NCBI GenBank assembly: GCA_963676655.2
Contig: CAXXKX010000003.1
Span: forward strand, 3,348,001 to 3,412,000
Length of the DNA: 64,000 nucleotides
Direction: 5' to 3'
DNA from: G963676655 sp963676655
Lineage (GTDB): Bacteria > Verrucomicrobiota > Lentisphaeria > Victivallales > Victivallaceae
Position numbers and translations under genes: made by a program. Shown here one piece after another: positions 8,212 through 15,713 of this stretch. A model generated the notes under the pieces. The model was not told the DNA's origin and searched no databases. It was given only the letters and a program-made list of their open reading frames with translations. How positions within the stretch are numbered: the first letter of the stretch is position 1; each line of letters begins with the position of its first letter.

Positions 8212-9632
8212 ACTTGCCGCTACTTTCTCAGGGAATGCACAGCATCATAATCGGCTTTTGCTTTTGCCTGTTCTTTGCTGGAGTTACAATTTATTTAACA
8301 AAATATCGTTTCAAGAAACCCAATGCTCGGAAGTGGCGAATCATAACCGCCATGGTCCTGCTTGGAATAATTCTTGCATATATCATATTTTACACCGTAT
8401 CTAATATGATAGGCCGGGCACAAGTTAAAGCCAGACTGGCCCAAATGAAAAAGCTTGGAATCCCCCTTGCTTCCGAAGCAACAATTCCTGATCTCCCCAA
8501 AAATTCGTCGGAGAACGGCGCTTTTTTCTATCGAGCCGCCTTTGCATTGCTGGATGCTGAGGATTCCTGCTTAAAGATTTATGGTATATATCAAGCCCAA
8601 AGGTATAATAACAATGTTGCGGAATGGTCTGAGGCTGGAGTAAAAAGAGCAAAACAGTTGCTTAACAATAAGCATATGAATCTAGTTTTTTCCCTTTTTT
8701 CCCGTGGCGCGGAAAAGCCTTATGCCGTATATATACGAGAATATAGGGGCCCGGAGACTTTGTTTCCGGAACTGAATTATTATCGTTCCATGTTCCGGCT
8801 AATTGCCATGAAAAGCAGTTGTGACGGGCTTGACGGCAAAGTCGATGCCGGGTATGAACTTATACGGGACGGTTACAAGTCAATAATCCAATTTAATGAT
8901 GATCCAGGTCTTATATCGCAATTGGTAAATATATCTTGTGTTGCAATAAATATTGATGCTTTGAACGCATTGGTTTCAAAATATGGAATTAGCAACACCC
9001 GGGCAAAAGAATTCATCAGACTTATTGATAAGCTTGATTGTAACCAGACAATGAAGCATCAAGTTGATGGGGAGGCCGTCCTTTTTGACAAATATATTTA
9101 TGAAGGCATCATGAACGGCAAATATACCCTACAGGAACTTGAAAAATTAGTAAGCTTTTCCAAATCTAAGTATATTGATTTGCTGGCTCCGATCTGGCCG
9201 TTTTTCTATCAGGATTACGCTTATGCACTTAAGCGCAAATTGGAAATAAGAGCTTTTTTCGACAAACCCTACTGGCAAGTAAAACAGAAAGTAAAAAACT
9301 GGCAGGCACAGGTACAGAGTAGACCATTTATGTTTATTGCTGAAGGCATGATGTCGGCATTCGGAGCTTTAAGAATAAAAACAGCCAGGATCAATACAGA
9401 AATAGATGCTATGAAACTAACCCTGGCGTTGCATATTTTCAAAAACAAAAACGGACATTTCCCTGAAAAAATTGAGGAACTGAGTCCTTTTATTCTGAAG
9501 AACTTACCGCTTGATCCCATGTCAGGTAAGCCGTTTGGATATAAAAAACAGGGAAACTATTTCACCCTCAACAGCGTCTGGTTGAATGAAAAACGGCAAA
9601 GGGAACAAAAACGGCAAAAACGCCGAAAATAA
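8208..9632 (+). CDS. Membrane-anchored protein with prepilin-like C-terminus, third gene of sigma operon
   Basis: 474 residues with two N-terminal hydrophobic segments (about 12-30, IIIGFCFCLFFAGVTIYL, and 45-65, AMVLLGIILAYIIFYTVS), a long helical outer domain, and a C-terminal segment (TLALHIFKNKNGHFPEKIEE ... PLDPMSGKPFGYKK) resembling the substrate-like pilin tails common in PVC proteins. It overlaps the preceding gene by four bases. Function unknown; co-operonic with an ECF sigma factor and its probable anti-sigma factor, so likely part of the same signalling unit. A transcription terminator follows at 9692. Confidence 0.6.
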   Translation: MNLPLLSQGMHSIIIGFCFCLFFAGVTIYLTKYRFKKPNARKWRIITAMVLLGIILAYIIFYTVSNMIGRAQVKARLAQMKKLGIPLASEATIPDLPKNSSENGAFFYRAAFALLDAEDSCLKIYGIYQAQRYNNNVAEWSEAGVKRAKQLLNNKHMNLVFSLFSRGAEKPYAVYIREYRGPETLFPELNYYRSMFRLIAMKSSCDGLDGKVDAGYELIRDGYKSIIQFNDDPGLISQLVNISCVAINIDALNALVSKYGISNTRAKEFIRLIDKLDCNQTMKHQVDGEAVLFDKYIYEGIMNGKYTLQELEKLVSFSKSKYIDLLAPIWPFFYQDYAYALKRKLEIRAFFDKPYWQVKQKVKNWQAQVQSRPFMFIAEGMMSAFGALRIKTARINTEIDAMKLTLALHIFKNKNGHFPEKIEELSPFILKNLPLDPMSGKPFGYKKQGNYFTLNSVWLNEKRQREQKRQKRRK

Positions 9633-9691
9633 AATATATTTTGTTTTACTGATCCAGATGCCAATTACCCACAAAAATCATAATTCTTCTT

Positions 9692-9714
9692 AAAAGCCCT
9701 TAACCGGGCTTTTT
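9692..9714 (+). terminator. Rho-independent terminator
   Basis: Stem AAAGCCC / GGGCTTT with a 6-nt loop, followed by a T-rich run. It closes the three-gene sigma operon ending at 9632. Confidence 0.7.
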
Positions 9715-9771
9715 ATTACACACAAAGTCTGCTTTTATCAGGCTTCCTTTTCTTATTCTAAAAAATACTTA

Positions 9772-9810
9772 GCGGCCTCCATGCTTTTCAATGGGGGCCG
9801 CATTTTTTTT
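9772..9810 (+). terminator. Strong rho-independent terminator
   Basis: Eleven-pair stem (GCGGCCTCCAT with ATGGGGGCCGC, one T-G pair), 8-nt loop and eight T residues (803-810). It isolates the regulatory block from the phage head operon that starts at 9972. The 339-nt gap 9633-9971 otherwise holds only AT-rich leader sequence; no gene is seen in it. Confidence 0.85.
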
Positions 9811-9971
9811 ATCCAATAAACCCTCCTTTTAACCCTTTTAACCTATTCCTATCAAGAAATTTCCATTAAAGACACTTCCACCCCCAGTTTAGTGGGTCTG
9901 AATTCCGGTCCCAGCTCGTATGTACAGAGTGAAAAGGCAATCCCTGCCGAAATCTCAAAAGGAGACGCTCT

Positions 9972-10076
9972 ATGCAGAAAAAAACACAAAAGAACAATGA
10001 CTCACCGCTCCGGGAAATCGCATCCATTCTCGCCAACGGCATTATTCGGCTGAAGAAAAAGGGGAAGCTGAAATAA
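9972..10076 (+). CDS. 34-residue hypothetical protein at the start of the head operon
   Basis: A short ORF starts with ATG at 9972 behind a good ribosome site (AGGAG about 9959-9964) and ends TAA at 10074-10076, overlapping the next start (TAATG). The product has one amphipathic segment (PLREIASILANGIIRLKKK) and a basic tail. Tight coupling to the next gene supports translation. Function not recognised. Confidence 0.5.
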   Translation: MQKKTQKNNDSPLREIASILANGIIRLKKKGKLK

Positions 10077-10270
10077 TGGACACAAATCTTGAACAGAAAA
10101 TCAAAGACAATGCTTCCGGGCCGAAGTCGGCGGAAAGCGATGGCCAGAAGGTCGAGCAGCATTCCATCAGAGATCAGATCGAAGCTGACCGCTACCTGAA
10201 CTCGAAACAGGCGGTTAAAAAAGCCGGATCGGGACTAAAAATCAGCAAGATGAGTGCATCGGGAGCGTAA
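10076..10270 (+). CDS. Small phage head protein between terminase and portal (gpW position)
   Basis: 64 residues, helical and charged (QKVEQHSIRDQIEADRYLNS ... KKAGSGLKISKMSASGA). A short protein with a DQIEADRYL-type motif and a GLK(I/F)xK(M/L) ending is commonly found just ahead of lambda-family portals. By position it could be the gpW-like head-tail joining protein, but it could equally be another small head-operon product. Start codon overlaps the stop of the preceding small ORF. Confidence 0.55.
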   Translation: MDTNLEQKIKDNASGPKSAESDGQKVEQHSIRDQIEADRYLNSKQAVKKAGSGLKISKMSASGA

Positions 10271-10273
10271 AAA

Positions 10274-11704
10274 TTGAAGAATTTTTTATCCACAATTTTC
10301 AAAGGAAAAAGCCCTCGACAGGTAGCGCCGCGACATCCCGGAAGGATTCTCCGGGCGCGGTTCGACGCGGCGCAGACTACCCATGACAATAAGCGTCACT
10401 GGGCGGCGGCCGATCATCTGTCGGCGGATATGGAGGCGTCGCCGGAAGTGCGCCGGACGCTGCGGACGCGGTCGCGTTACGAAGTCGCGAATAATTCCTA
10501 TGCAAAAGGGCTGGTTCAGATGCTGGCAAACGACTGTATCGGCACTGGCCCCCGGCTCCAGATGCTCACTCCGGATGAAGACTTCAATGACGAGATCGAG
10601 GTTGAATTCATGCAGTGGGCGGAGGCGGTGAAGCTGGCGGCGAAACTGCGCACTATGCGGATGGCGCGGTGCCAGGACGGCGAAGCGTTCGCGGTCATGT
10701 CCACCAACCCGAAAGTCCGGCACGAGGTCAAACTTGATCTGATGCTGATCGAGGCTGACCGGATTTGCAGCGATCTGGTATGGCTGCCGGATGATAAGCT
10801 CGTCGACGGCATAAGTTTCGATGACTGGGGCAATCCGGCAAGCTATCAGGTAATGAAATACCACCCCGGCGATATGCGCTACGCGCCCGGCGATGAGTCG
10901 GTAATTGTTCCGGCCGACTACATGCTGCATATCTTCCGACAGGATCGGCCGGGACTGCACCGGGGCGTACCGGAACTGACGGCGGCCTTGCCGCTATTCG
11001 CCCAACTGCGCAGGTATAATCTCGCGGTTTTGAGTGCTGCTGAGGCGGCTGCCGATTTCGCGGCGATTCTTTATACCGACGCCCCGCCCAACGGCGAAAG
11101 CGAGGAAGTCGAACCGATGGACATCATCCCGCTGGAGCGGAACATGATGCTGACCGCTCCGGCGGGCTGGAAGCTGGATCAGCTTGATCCCAAGCAACCC
11201 GCTTCCAGCCACGCGGAATTTGTCAAGGTGATTTTGAGCGAGATCGCCAGATGCGTCTGCTCGACTTATGGCAGCGTTGCCGGGGATTTTTCCGGCTTCA
11301 ACTACGCTTCAGGACGGTTGGACAACCAGATTTACCACAAATCAATCCTGGTGGATAGAAGTTTCTGGCAAACGGAAATCCTGAATCGGCTGTTTGACCT
11401 TTGGATTCGGGAATACATGCTAGCAAGGCCGTTCACTGGCGGAGGCTATTTCAGGACTCCCAGGCACACCTGGTTTTGGGACGGATTCGTTCATGTCGAT
11501 CCATCTCGCGAAAGCAAAGCTCAGGGGCAAAGACTGGAAAACAATACCACTACTCTGGCCGCTGAATGCGCTAAAGACGGGCATGACTATCTCTCTGTTT
11601 TACACCAGCGAGGCAAGGAACTGCGGATGATGCGTGAGCTCAAAATACCGTTCGATGATAATGAGACTGAGATGCCATCATCATCAAATAAAAGCAATAT
11701 GTGA
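10274..11704 (+). CDS. Phage portal protein, lambda gpB family
   Basis: 476 residues, slightly shorter than lambda gpB. The N-terminal block (ARFDAAQTTHDNKRHWAAAD, then LRTRSRYEVANNSYAKGLVQ) and the middle segment (YHPGDMRYAPGDESVIVPAD, LHIFRQDRPGLHRGVPEL) match the lambda-type portal family (Phage_portal_2). Portals form the dodecameric channel through which DNA enters the head and onto which the neck assembles. The start is TTG at 10274, 7 nt after a GGGAGCG-like ribosome site. Next in order come an orphan gene and the protease-capsid fusion. Confidence 0.9.
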   Translation: MKNFLSTIFKGKSPRQVAPRHPGRILRARFDAAQTTHDNKRHWAAADHLSADMEASPEVRRTLRTRSRYEVANNSYAKGLVQMLANDCIGTGPRLQMLTPDEDFNDEIEVEFMQWAEAVKLAAKLRTMRMARCQDGEAFAVMSTNPKVRHEVKLDLMLIEADRICSDLVWLPDDKLVDGISFDDWGNPASYQVMKYHPGDMRYAPGDESVIVPADYMLHIFRQDRPGLHRGVPELTAALPLFAQLRRYNLAVLSAAEAAADFAAILYTDAPPNGESEEVEPMDIIPLERNMMLTAPAGWKLDQLDPKQPASSHAEFVKVILSEIARCVCSTYGSVAGDFSGFNYASGRLDNQIYHKSILVDRSFWQTEILNRLFDLWIREYMLARPFTGGGYFRTPRHTWFWDGFVHVDPSRESKAQGQRLENNTTTLAAECAKDGHDYLSVLHQRGKELRMMRELKIPFDDNETEMPSSSNKSNM

Positions 11705-11721
11705 CAATAAAACCAATAACT

Positions 11722-11826
11722 CGGGGCTGGGCTATGCTGGGCGAGGCACAGCTTTCCCCGGCCAGGCGTGGCGAGGCCCTGCTCACAAAGGCGAGGCGCT
11801 GCAAGGCGCGGCAATGCAAACCAAGG
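11722..11826 (+). repeat. Pentanucleotide-period CNNGG array, upstream copy
   Basis: Twenty-one consecutive 5-nt units run without a phase break. First base is C in 20 of 21 units, last base G in 18 of 21, fourth base G in 13 of 21, while bases two and three vary freely (examples: cgagg, ctatg, ccctg, caagg). The array ends 8 nt before the ATG at 11835 and so overlaps the leader of that gene. It is not a triplet repeat and cannot be explained by coding. A matching array follows the same gene at 12422. Confidence 0.85.
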
Positions 11827-11834
11827 ATGTTTTT

Positions 11835-12404
11835 ATGAAAGAAATCAAAATCAAAATCACAGGAACAACGCCGTTAATCTGCAACCGCTTCACAGATGAA
11901 GCGCAGATTTCGGCAAGCAATGGCAATCGTGCAGCGACTGTCGGAGACAAAGGCAGTCCTAAAGAACAGGCGGCCAAAAAACTCTATACCGGAAACAATG
12001 GAAAGCCGATGATTCCACAACCCAATCTATTTCGCGCCATTATTGATGGCGGGAAATTTTTCAAAGCCGGCAAAAGCAAGGTTACCACACTTAAAAGCAG
12101 TCTGATTCCCGCCTGTCTTGAAATAGACGGGATTGAAATTCCCATCAAAAGCCGGGAAGGCTGGGAAGTCGACACACGAGCTGTGCGCATCCCCTCAACC
12201 GGAGGACGCATACTCGCCCATCGTCCCAAGTTCAATGACTGGGAACTGGAATTTACCGCACATCTTGACGAGGAAATCATGAGTCCTGCCCTGTTCCGGG
12301 AGATTATCGACGCTGCCGGAAAGCGAATCGGGCTTGGAGATTTTCGTCCCGACTGCAAAGGGCCTTTCGGGAAATTTGTAGTCACTCTCTGGCAGGAAAA
12401 ATAA
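11835..12404 (+). CDS. Orphan RAMP/Cas7-like protein of unknown function, flanked by CNNGG arrays
   Basis: 189 residues. The first strand (IKIKITGTTPLICNRF) and the closing segment (GLGDFRP followed by GPFGKFVVTLW) resemble the opening beta strand and glycine-rich loop of RAMP/Cas7-type RNA-binding folds; this is a visual resemblance, not a search result. A central basic helix-loop (GGKFFKAGKSKVTTLKSSLI) could contact nucleic acid. The ATG at 11835 is preferred over longer upstream options because those would translate the repeat array. The gene lies between portal and prohead protease, where structural or accessory head genes are expected, and is bracketed by pentamer arrays at 11722 and 12422. 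No other CRISPR-like component is in the window. Confidence 0.7.
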   Translation: MKEIKIKITGTTPLICNRFTDEAQISASNGNRAATVGDKGSPKEQAAKKLYTGNNGKPMIPQPNLFRAIIDGGKFFKAGKSKVTTLKSSLIPACLEIDGIEIPIKSREGWEVDTRAVRIPSTGGRILAHRPKFNDWELEFTAHLDEEIMSPALFREIIDAAGKRIGLGDFRPDCKGPFGKFVVTLWQEK

Positions 12405-12421
12405 TCATAATCGGGCTTTTG

Positions 12422-12501
12422 CCTAGTCGAGAGAAACATAGCTCGGCGTGCCCTGGCCCTGCTGGGCGGGGCGATGCGCGGCAAAACGTGGCAAGGCAAG
12501 G
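12422..12501 (+). repeat. Pentanucleotide-period CNNGG array, downstream copy
   Basis: Sixteen consecutive 5-nt units with the same rule as the array at 11722: first base C in 14 of 16 and last base G in 13 of 16, with variable second and third bases (examples: cgtgc, cgatg, ctggg, caagg). It begins 17 nt after the stop of the gene at 11835 and ends about 30 nt before the protease-capsid start. Both arrays end with CAAGG on the right. Confidence 0.82.
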
Positions 12502-12534
12502 TGAATTTTTAACCAACAAAAAAGGAAATGGCGA

Positions 12535-14652
12535 ATGAGTGATTTTTTGCTGATTGAAGCGGCCGGAGGCGCTAAACCCAAAGTGATAGGGCTTGCGTAT
12601 TCCGGCGGCAAAATGAATCTGCCGGGCTGGAAACACCCGGTGGTGGTCGACTTATCCGGGCTGGAACTACCTGAGAGCGTTCCATTGCTGGCGAACCACC
12701 AGAACAAAACCGCGTCCCGGGTCGGGATGGTCACCGCCTCGGTCAAAGACAATGTACTGGAAATCGACGGTCAGATCGTCTCCGAAAGCGAGGACGCCAG
12801 GGACATCGTGGCGCAGAGCAAGGCCGGGGCCGACTGGCAGCTTTCCATCGGAGCGGATGTTGTCAAGGCTGAGCTGGTCAGATCGAGCCGCGAGGTCAAC
12901 GGTCAGATTTTCGAGGGGCCGTTTTACCATGTGCAACACTCAACCCTACGTGAAATTTCGGTCGTCGCGGTCGGCGCCGACGCCAAAACAACCATGAAAG
13001 TATCCGCAAGTTTTAATCTTCAACCCCAAAACATAACAGGAGAAGGAACGACTATGGCAAACGAAGACCCTAAAAAAGAACCGGAAAACAAAAAAAACGA
13101 GCAGGAAAACAAGACTTCAAAACCGGAAAACACCCCGGAGAAAAAGCCTGAAAACAAAGAACCCAAAGAAGAACCGAAACCCAAACAGGAGCCGACGGCT
13201 AAAGAAACCCCGAAAACGAAGGAGGAACCGAAAATAAAAGAAGAACCCAAAACCGAACCCAAAACCGAAGCGGCTGCCACGCCCCCGACAATCCAGGCCC
13301 AGGCCCGGGACGCCGCGCAGCAGGCGGTGAGAGCCGAACGCGAACGGGTATCTGAAATCCAGACGATCTGCAACGGGGATTATCCGGAGATCGAACGCGA
13401 GGCGATTTCCGCGGGATGGGAGCCTGAGCGCGTCACCGCCAAGGTGCTGAAAGCGCTGCGGGATAACCGTCCGAGCGCGGATGTGAATATTTCCGTTAAA
13501 AGCAAACCCGAAGGAGGTGAAATGCGTAAAACGTTGGAAGCGGCCATGTGTATGCGCGTCGGGATTTCCGGCGACAGCCTGATTGCCGAATACGGCGAAC
13601 AGACCGTGCATCGCGGTGACGAAGTAAGCGATATTCCGCTGAAGCAGCTCTTGCTGGAATGTCTGAGGATCGAAGGCGTAACCGTACCGGCCGCGTTCGG
13701 CAATGACACCATCCATGCGGCGTTTTCTACCGTCAGTCTGCCGGGGATTCTGAGCAATGTGGCGAATAAAAAGCTTCTGCATAGCTATAAGGCCCAGCCG
13801 GTGATCGCGACCAGATTGTGCAGCACCGGAGACTTGAATGACTTCAAGGAAAACGAACGTTTCCGCCTGACTGACGCGGGCGATCTGCAGCCGATCGGGG
13901 CTGATGGCGAGATCAAGGAAGGTGGACTGAGCGAGGAAAAAGCCACCAACCAGCTCGACACCTACGGCAAGAAATTCTGCCTGACCAGGAAAATGATCAT
14001 CAACGATGACCTCGGGGCGTTTATGAAGGTACCGACCGCGATGGGCAACCGCGCCGCCAGGCTGATCGATCAGCTATTCTTCAGCCGGCTTTTGAGCAAT
14101 CCCGGCCAGTCCGACGGCAAGGCGCTCTTTTCGGAAGCGCACGGGAATCTGCTTTCCGGCGCGGACAGCGCGCTTGCTCATGAAGGACTGCGAAAGGCGG
14201 TGCAGATGTTCCTTGACCAGGTGGATTCGGATGGCCAGCCGATCAACATCGAACCGCGCTATCTGCTGGTGCCGACCGGCTTGAAACATCCCGCGATTGA
14301 ATTGACCAAGGGGGCGACGCTGATCGTTTCCGGCGGCGACGCCACCGAAGGAGCGCTTCCGACGATCCGTCCGGCGCTGAATTCTCTCGCCGATGAAAAT
14401 CTGCAGGTGGTAAGCTCTCCGTATCTGGCGAACAACAACTATTCCGGGTCAAGTTCCGCCGCCTGGTATCTCTTTGGCGATCCGGCGACGGTCGATACGT
14501 TTGAATGCGGATTTTTGAAGGGCAAACGCACCCCGACGGTCGAGCGCGGCTCCACTGATTTCAACACACTGGGACTGTGGTTCCGGGTCTATTTCGACCT
14601 CGGCGTCCGCGAGCAGGATCATCGCGGCATGGTCAAGGCCGCAGGCGCGTAA
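12535..14652 (+). CDS. Prohead protease-scaffold-major capsid fusion
   Basis: 705 residues. Residues 1-160 are a prohead protease of the HK97/S78 kind: LLANHQNKTASRVG carries the catalytic-type His and LREISVVAVGADA the serine-containing strand. Residues about 175-250 are a very Lys/Glu/Pro-rich linker (repeats of the type KEEPKPK, KTEPKTE) followed by a helical scaffold-like segment. Residues about 340-705 are the major capsid protein (LPGILSNVANKKLLHSY, FCLTRKMIINDDLGAF, RYLLVPTGLKHPAIEL). Fusing protease, scaffold and shell in one chain is known in some phages; the protease would release the mature capsid subunit during head maturation. Confidence 0.85.
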   Translation: MSDFLLIEAAGGAKPKVIGLAYSGGKMNLPGWKHPVVVDLSGLELPESVPLLANHQNKTASRVGMVTASVKDNVLEIDGQIVSESEDARDIVAQSKAGADWQLSIGADVVKAELVRSSREVNGQIFEGPFYHVQHSTLREISVVAVGADAKTTMKVSASFNLQPQNITGEGTTMANEDPKKEPENKKNEQENKTSKPENTPEKKPENKEPKEEPKPKQEPTAKETPKTKEEPKIKEEPKTEPKTEAAATPPTIQAQARDAAQQAVRAERERVSEIQTICNGDYPEIEREAISAGWEPERVTAKVLKALRDNRPSADVNISVKSKPEGGEMRKTLEAAMCMRVGISGDSLIAEYGEQTVHRGDEVSDIPLKQLLLECLRIEGVTVPAAFGNDTIHAAFSTVSLPGILSNVANKKLLHSYKAQPVIATRLCSTGDLNDFKENERFRLTDAGDLQPIGADGEIKEGGLSEEKATNQLDTYGKKFCLTRKMIINDDLGAFMKVPTAMGNRAARLIDQLFFSRLLSNPGQSDGKALFSEAHGNLLSGADSALAHEGLRKAVQMFLDQVDSDGQPINIEPRYLLVPTGLKHPAIELTKGATLIVSGGDATEGALPTIRPALNSLADENLQVVSSPYLANNNYSGSSSAAWYLFGDPATVDTFECGFLKGKRTPTVERGSTDFNTLGLWFRVYFDLGVREQDHRGMVKAAGA

Positions 14653-14669
14653 GCGCTGACAGGCTAACC

Positions 14670-14689
14670 GCCGGAGCTTCGGCTCCGGC
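14670..14689 (+). terminator. UUCG-loop hairpin between capsid and decoration genes
   Basis: Perfect 8-bp stem GCCGGAGC / GCTCCGGC closed by a TTCG tetraloop. No T-run follows directly, so it may stabilise the capsid transcript or attenuate rather than fully terminate. Confidence 0.6.
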
Positions 14690-14693
14690 CAAT

Positions 14694-14729
14694 CATTCTT
14701 AATTTTTAATTCTCAATTTTTAATTCTTC
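14694..14729 (+). repeat. 14-nt AT-rich tandem repeat (ATTCTYAATTTTTA)
   Basis: Two and a half copies of a 14-nt unit (ATTCTTAATTTTTA, ATTCTCAATTTTTA, ATTCTT) sit just before the ribosome site of the gene at 14741. A near-identical repeat occurs at 18586-18617, again directly before a phage gene. Confidence 0.7.
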
Positions 14730-14740
14730 TGGAGGTTTTA

Positions 14741-15349
14741 ATGCTTGCAAAATACATACAGAGAGGACACAGCATTGACTATACACCCGAAGCCGACGTG
14801 GCGGCGGGAGATGTGGTAATCATCGGCGATCTGGTTGGGATCGCCAAACTCGATATCAAAGCCGGAACCCTCGGCGCCTTAGCCTTAGTCGGAGTGTTCG
14901 ATATTCCCAAGGCAACGGGTGAAGGCACAAGTATTGCTTTCGGAACCATCGTGTTTTGGGACGCTGAAAATAAACAGGTAACCACCACCGCAGGAGACAA
15001 CAAATATCTCGGCAAAACCATCATCGCGTCCACAGACGATGATACGCATGCCCGGGTAATTATCAACGTTTCCCGCGATGTGCCGATCAGTGCAGCCGCG
15101 GCGATTGCCGATCCTGAAGCCAATGCCGAGGATATCGACGACCAGTCCGGCGGTACGGCCAGCGAAACCCATCAGCTGGCGGCAGTCGGAGATACTTCTT
15201 CAACAGACCAGTCAGGGGCGATCAATAACAACTTCGCCACCATCGGCGCAGAGTACAACGCTCTCAAAGACGACGTCGAAGCCAACAACGGCAAGCTCGA
15301 CTCCATACTGGCGGCGCTGCGGACGCTGGGGCTGATCGCGACTGAATAA
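14741..15349 (+). CDS. Capsid decoration protein, DUF2190 type
   Basis: 202 residues. The first 110 residues (AKYIQRGHSIDYTPEADVAA, GDVVIIGDLVGIAKLDIKAG, NKQVTTTAGDNKYLGKTI) form a small beta barrel of the DUF2190 family, which sits next to capsid genes and decorates the shell. The Ala/Asp/Ser/Gln-rich tail (from about 115) ends in a coiled-coil-like stretch. TCTGGAGG about 10 nt upstream supports the ATG. The stop overlaps the next start (TAATG). Confidence 0.75.
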   Translation: MLAKYIQRGHSIDYTPEADVAAGDVVIIGDLVGIAKLDIKAGTLGALALVGVFDIPKATGEGTSIAFGTIVFWDAENKQVTTTAGDNKYLGKTIIASTDDDTHARVIINVSRDVPISAAAAIADPEANAEDIDDQSGGTASETHQLAAVGDTSSTDQSGAINNNFATIGAEYNALKDDVEANNGKLDSILAALRTLGLIATE

Positions 15350-15711
15350 TGGGTATGCTGGAACAGGGGCTTGCCTGGCTGGAAGCCCAGCGGAAAACCC
15401 ATCTGACCGTGCCGGTAATCTACCGGCGCGGCGGTGACTCCGCCGAGGTGCCGGCGACGGTCGGCAGAACTGTGTTCAAAGTCACCGACGATTACGGCCG
15501 CTTCCAGTACATTGAGAGCCGGGATTACCTCATCAGCGCCGTCGATCTGGTGTTGAATGACACACCAATACTGCCCGAGCCGGGCGATGAAATAGTCGAG
15601 GACGGTTTTGTTTATGAGGTGATGGCTCCCAACAACGAGCCGGAATGGCGGTACTCCGACAGCTGTCGGCAGACCTTGCGCATACACACAAAGTATATCG
15701 GAAAGGAGTAA
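15349..15711 (+). CDS. Probable head-tail connector (neck) protein
   Basis: 120 residues, mixed alpha/beta (LTVPVIYRRGGDSAEVPATV, FKVTDDYGRFQYIESRDYLI, VLNDTPILPEPGDEIVEDGF). The 'P-x-x-GD-x-I' beta turn and C-terminal strand fit the small adaptor proteins that close the portal. Called from position between decoration protein and tail genes and from length; sequence family not recognised. Confidence 0.5.
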   Translation: MGMLEQGLAWLEAQRKTHLTVPVIYRRGGDSAEVPATVGRTVFKVTDDYGRFQYIESRDYLISAVDLVLNDTPILPEPGDEIVEDGFVYEVMAPNNEPEWRYSDSCRQTLRIHTKYIGKE

Positions 15712-15713
15712 CT

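Noticed and set aside
9820..9900. Shared AACCTATT at 9838 and 49858 as an attachment core
   Set aside because: Eight bases only, with no further similarity around; expected by chance in 64 kb.
10286..10960. 224-residue minus-strand ORF inside the portal gene
   Set aside because: Antisense to a conserved portal gene, Arg/His-rich composition typical of a shadow frame.
11634..11834. N-terminal extension of the RAMP-like gene through the pentamer array
   Set aside because: It would translate a 5-nt-period array and overlap the portal gene; ATG 11835 gives a clean protein start.
13020..13782. Long minus-strand ORFs rich in Phe/Gly/Ser
   Set aside because: Antisense shadows of the Lys/Glu/Pro linker in the protease-capsid gene.
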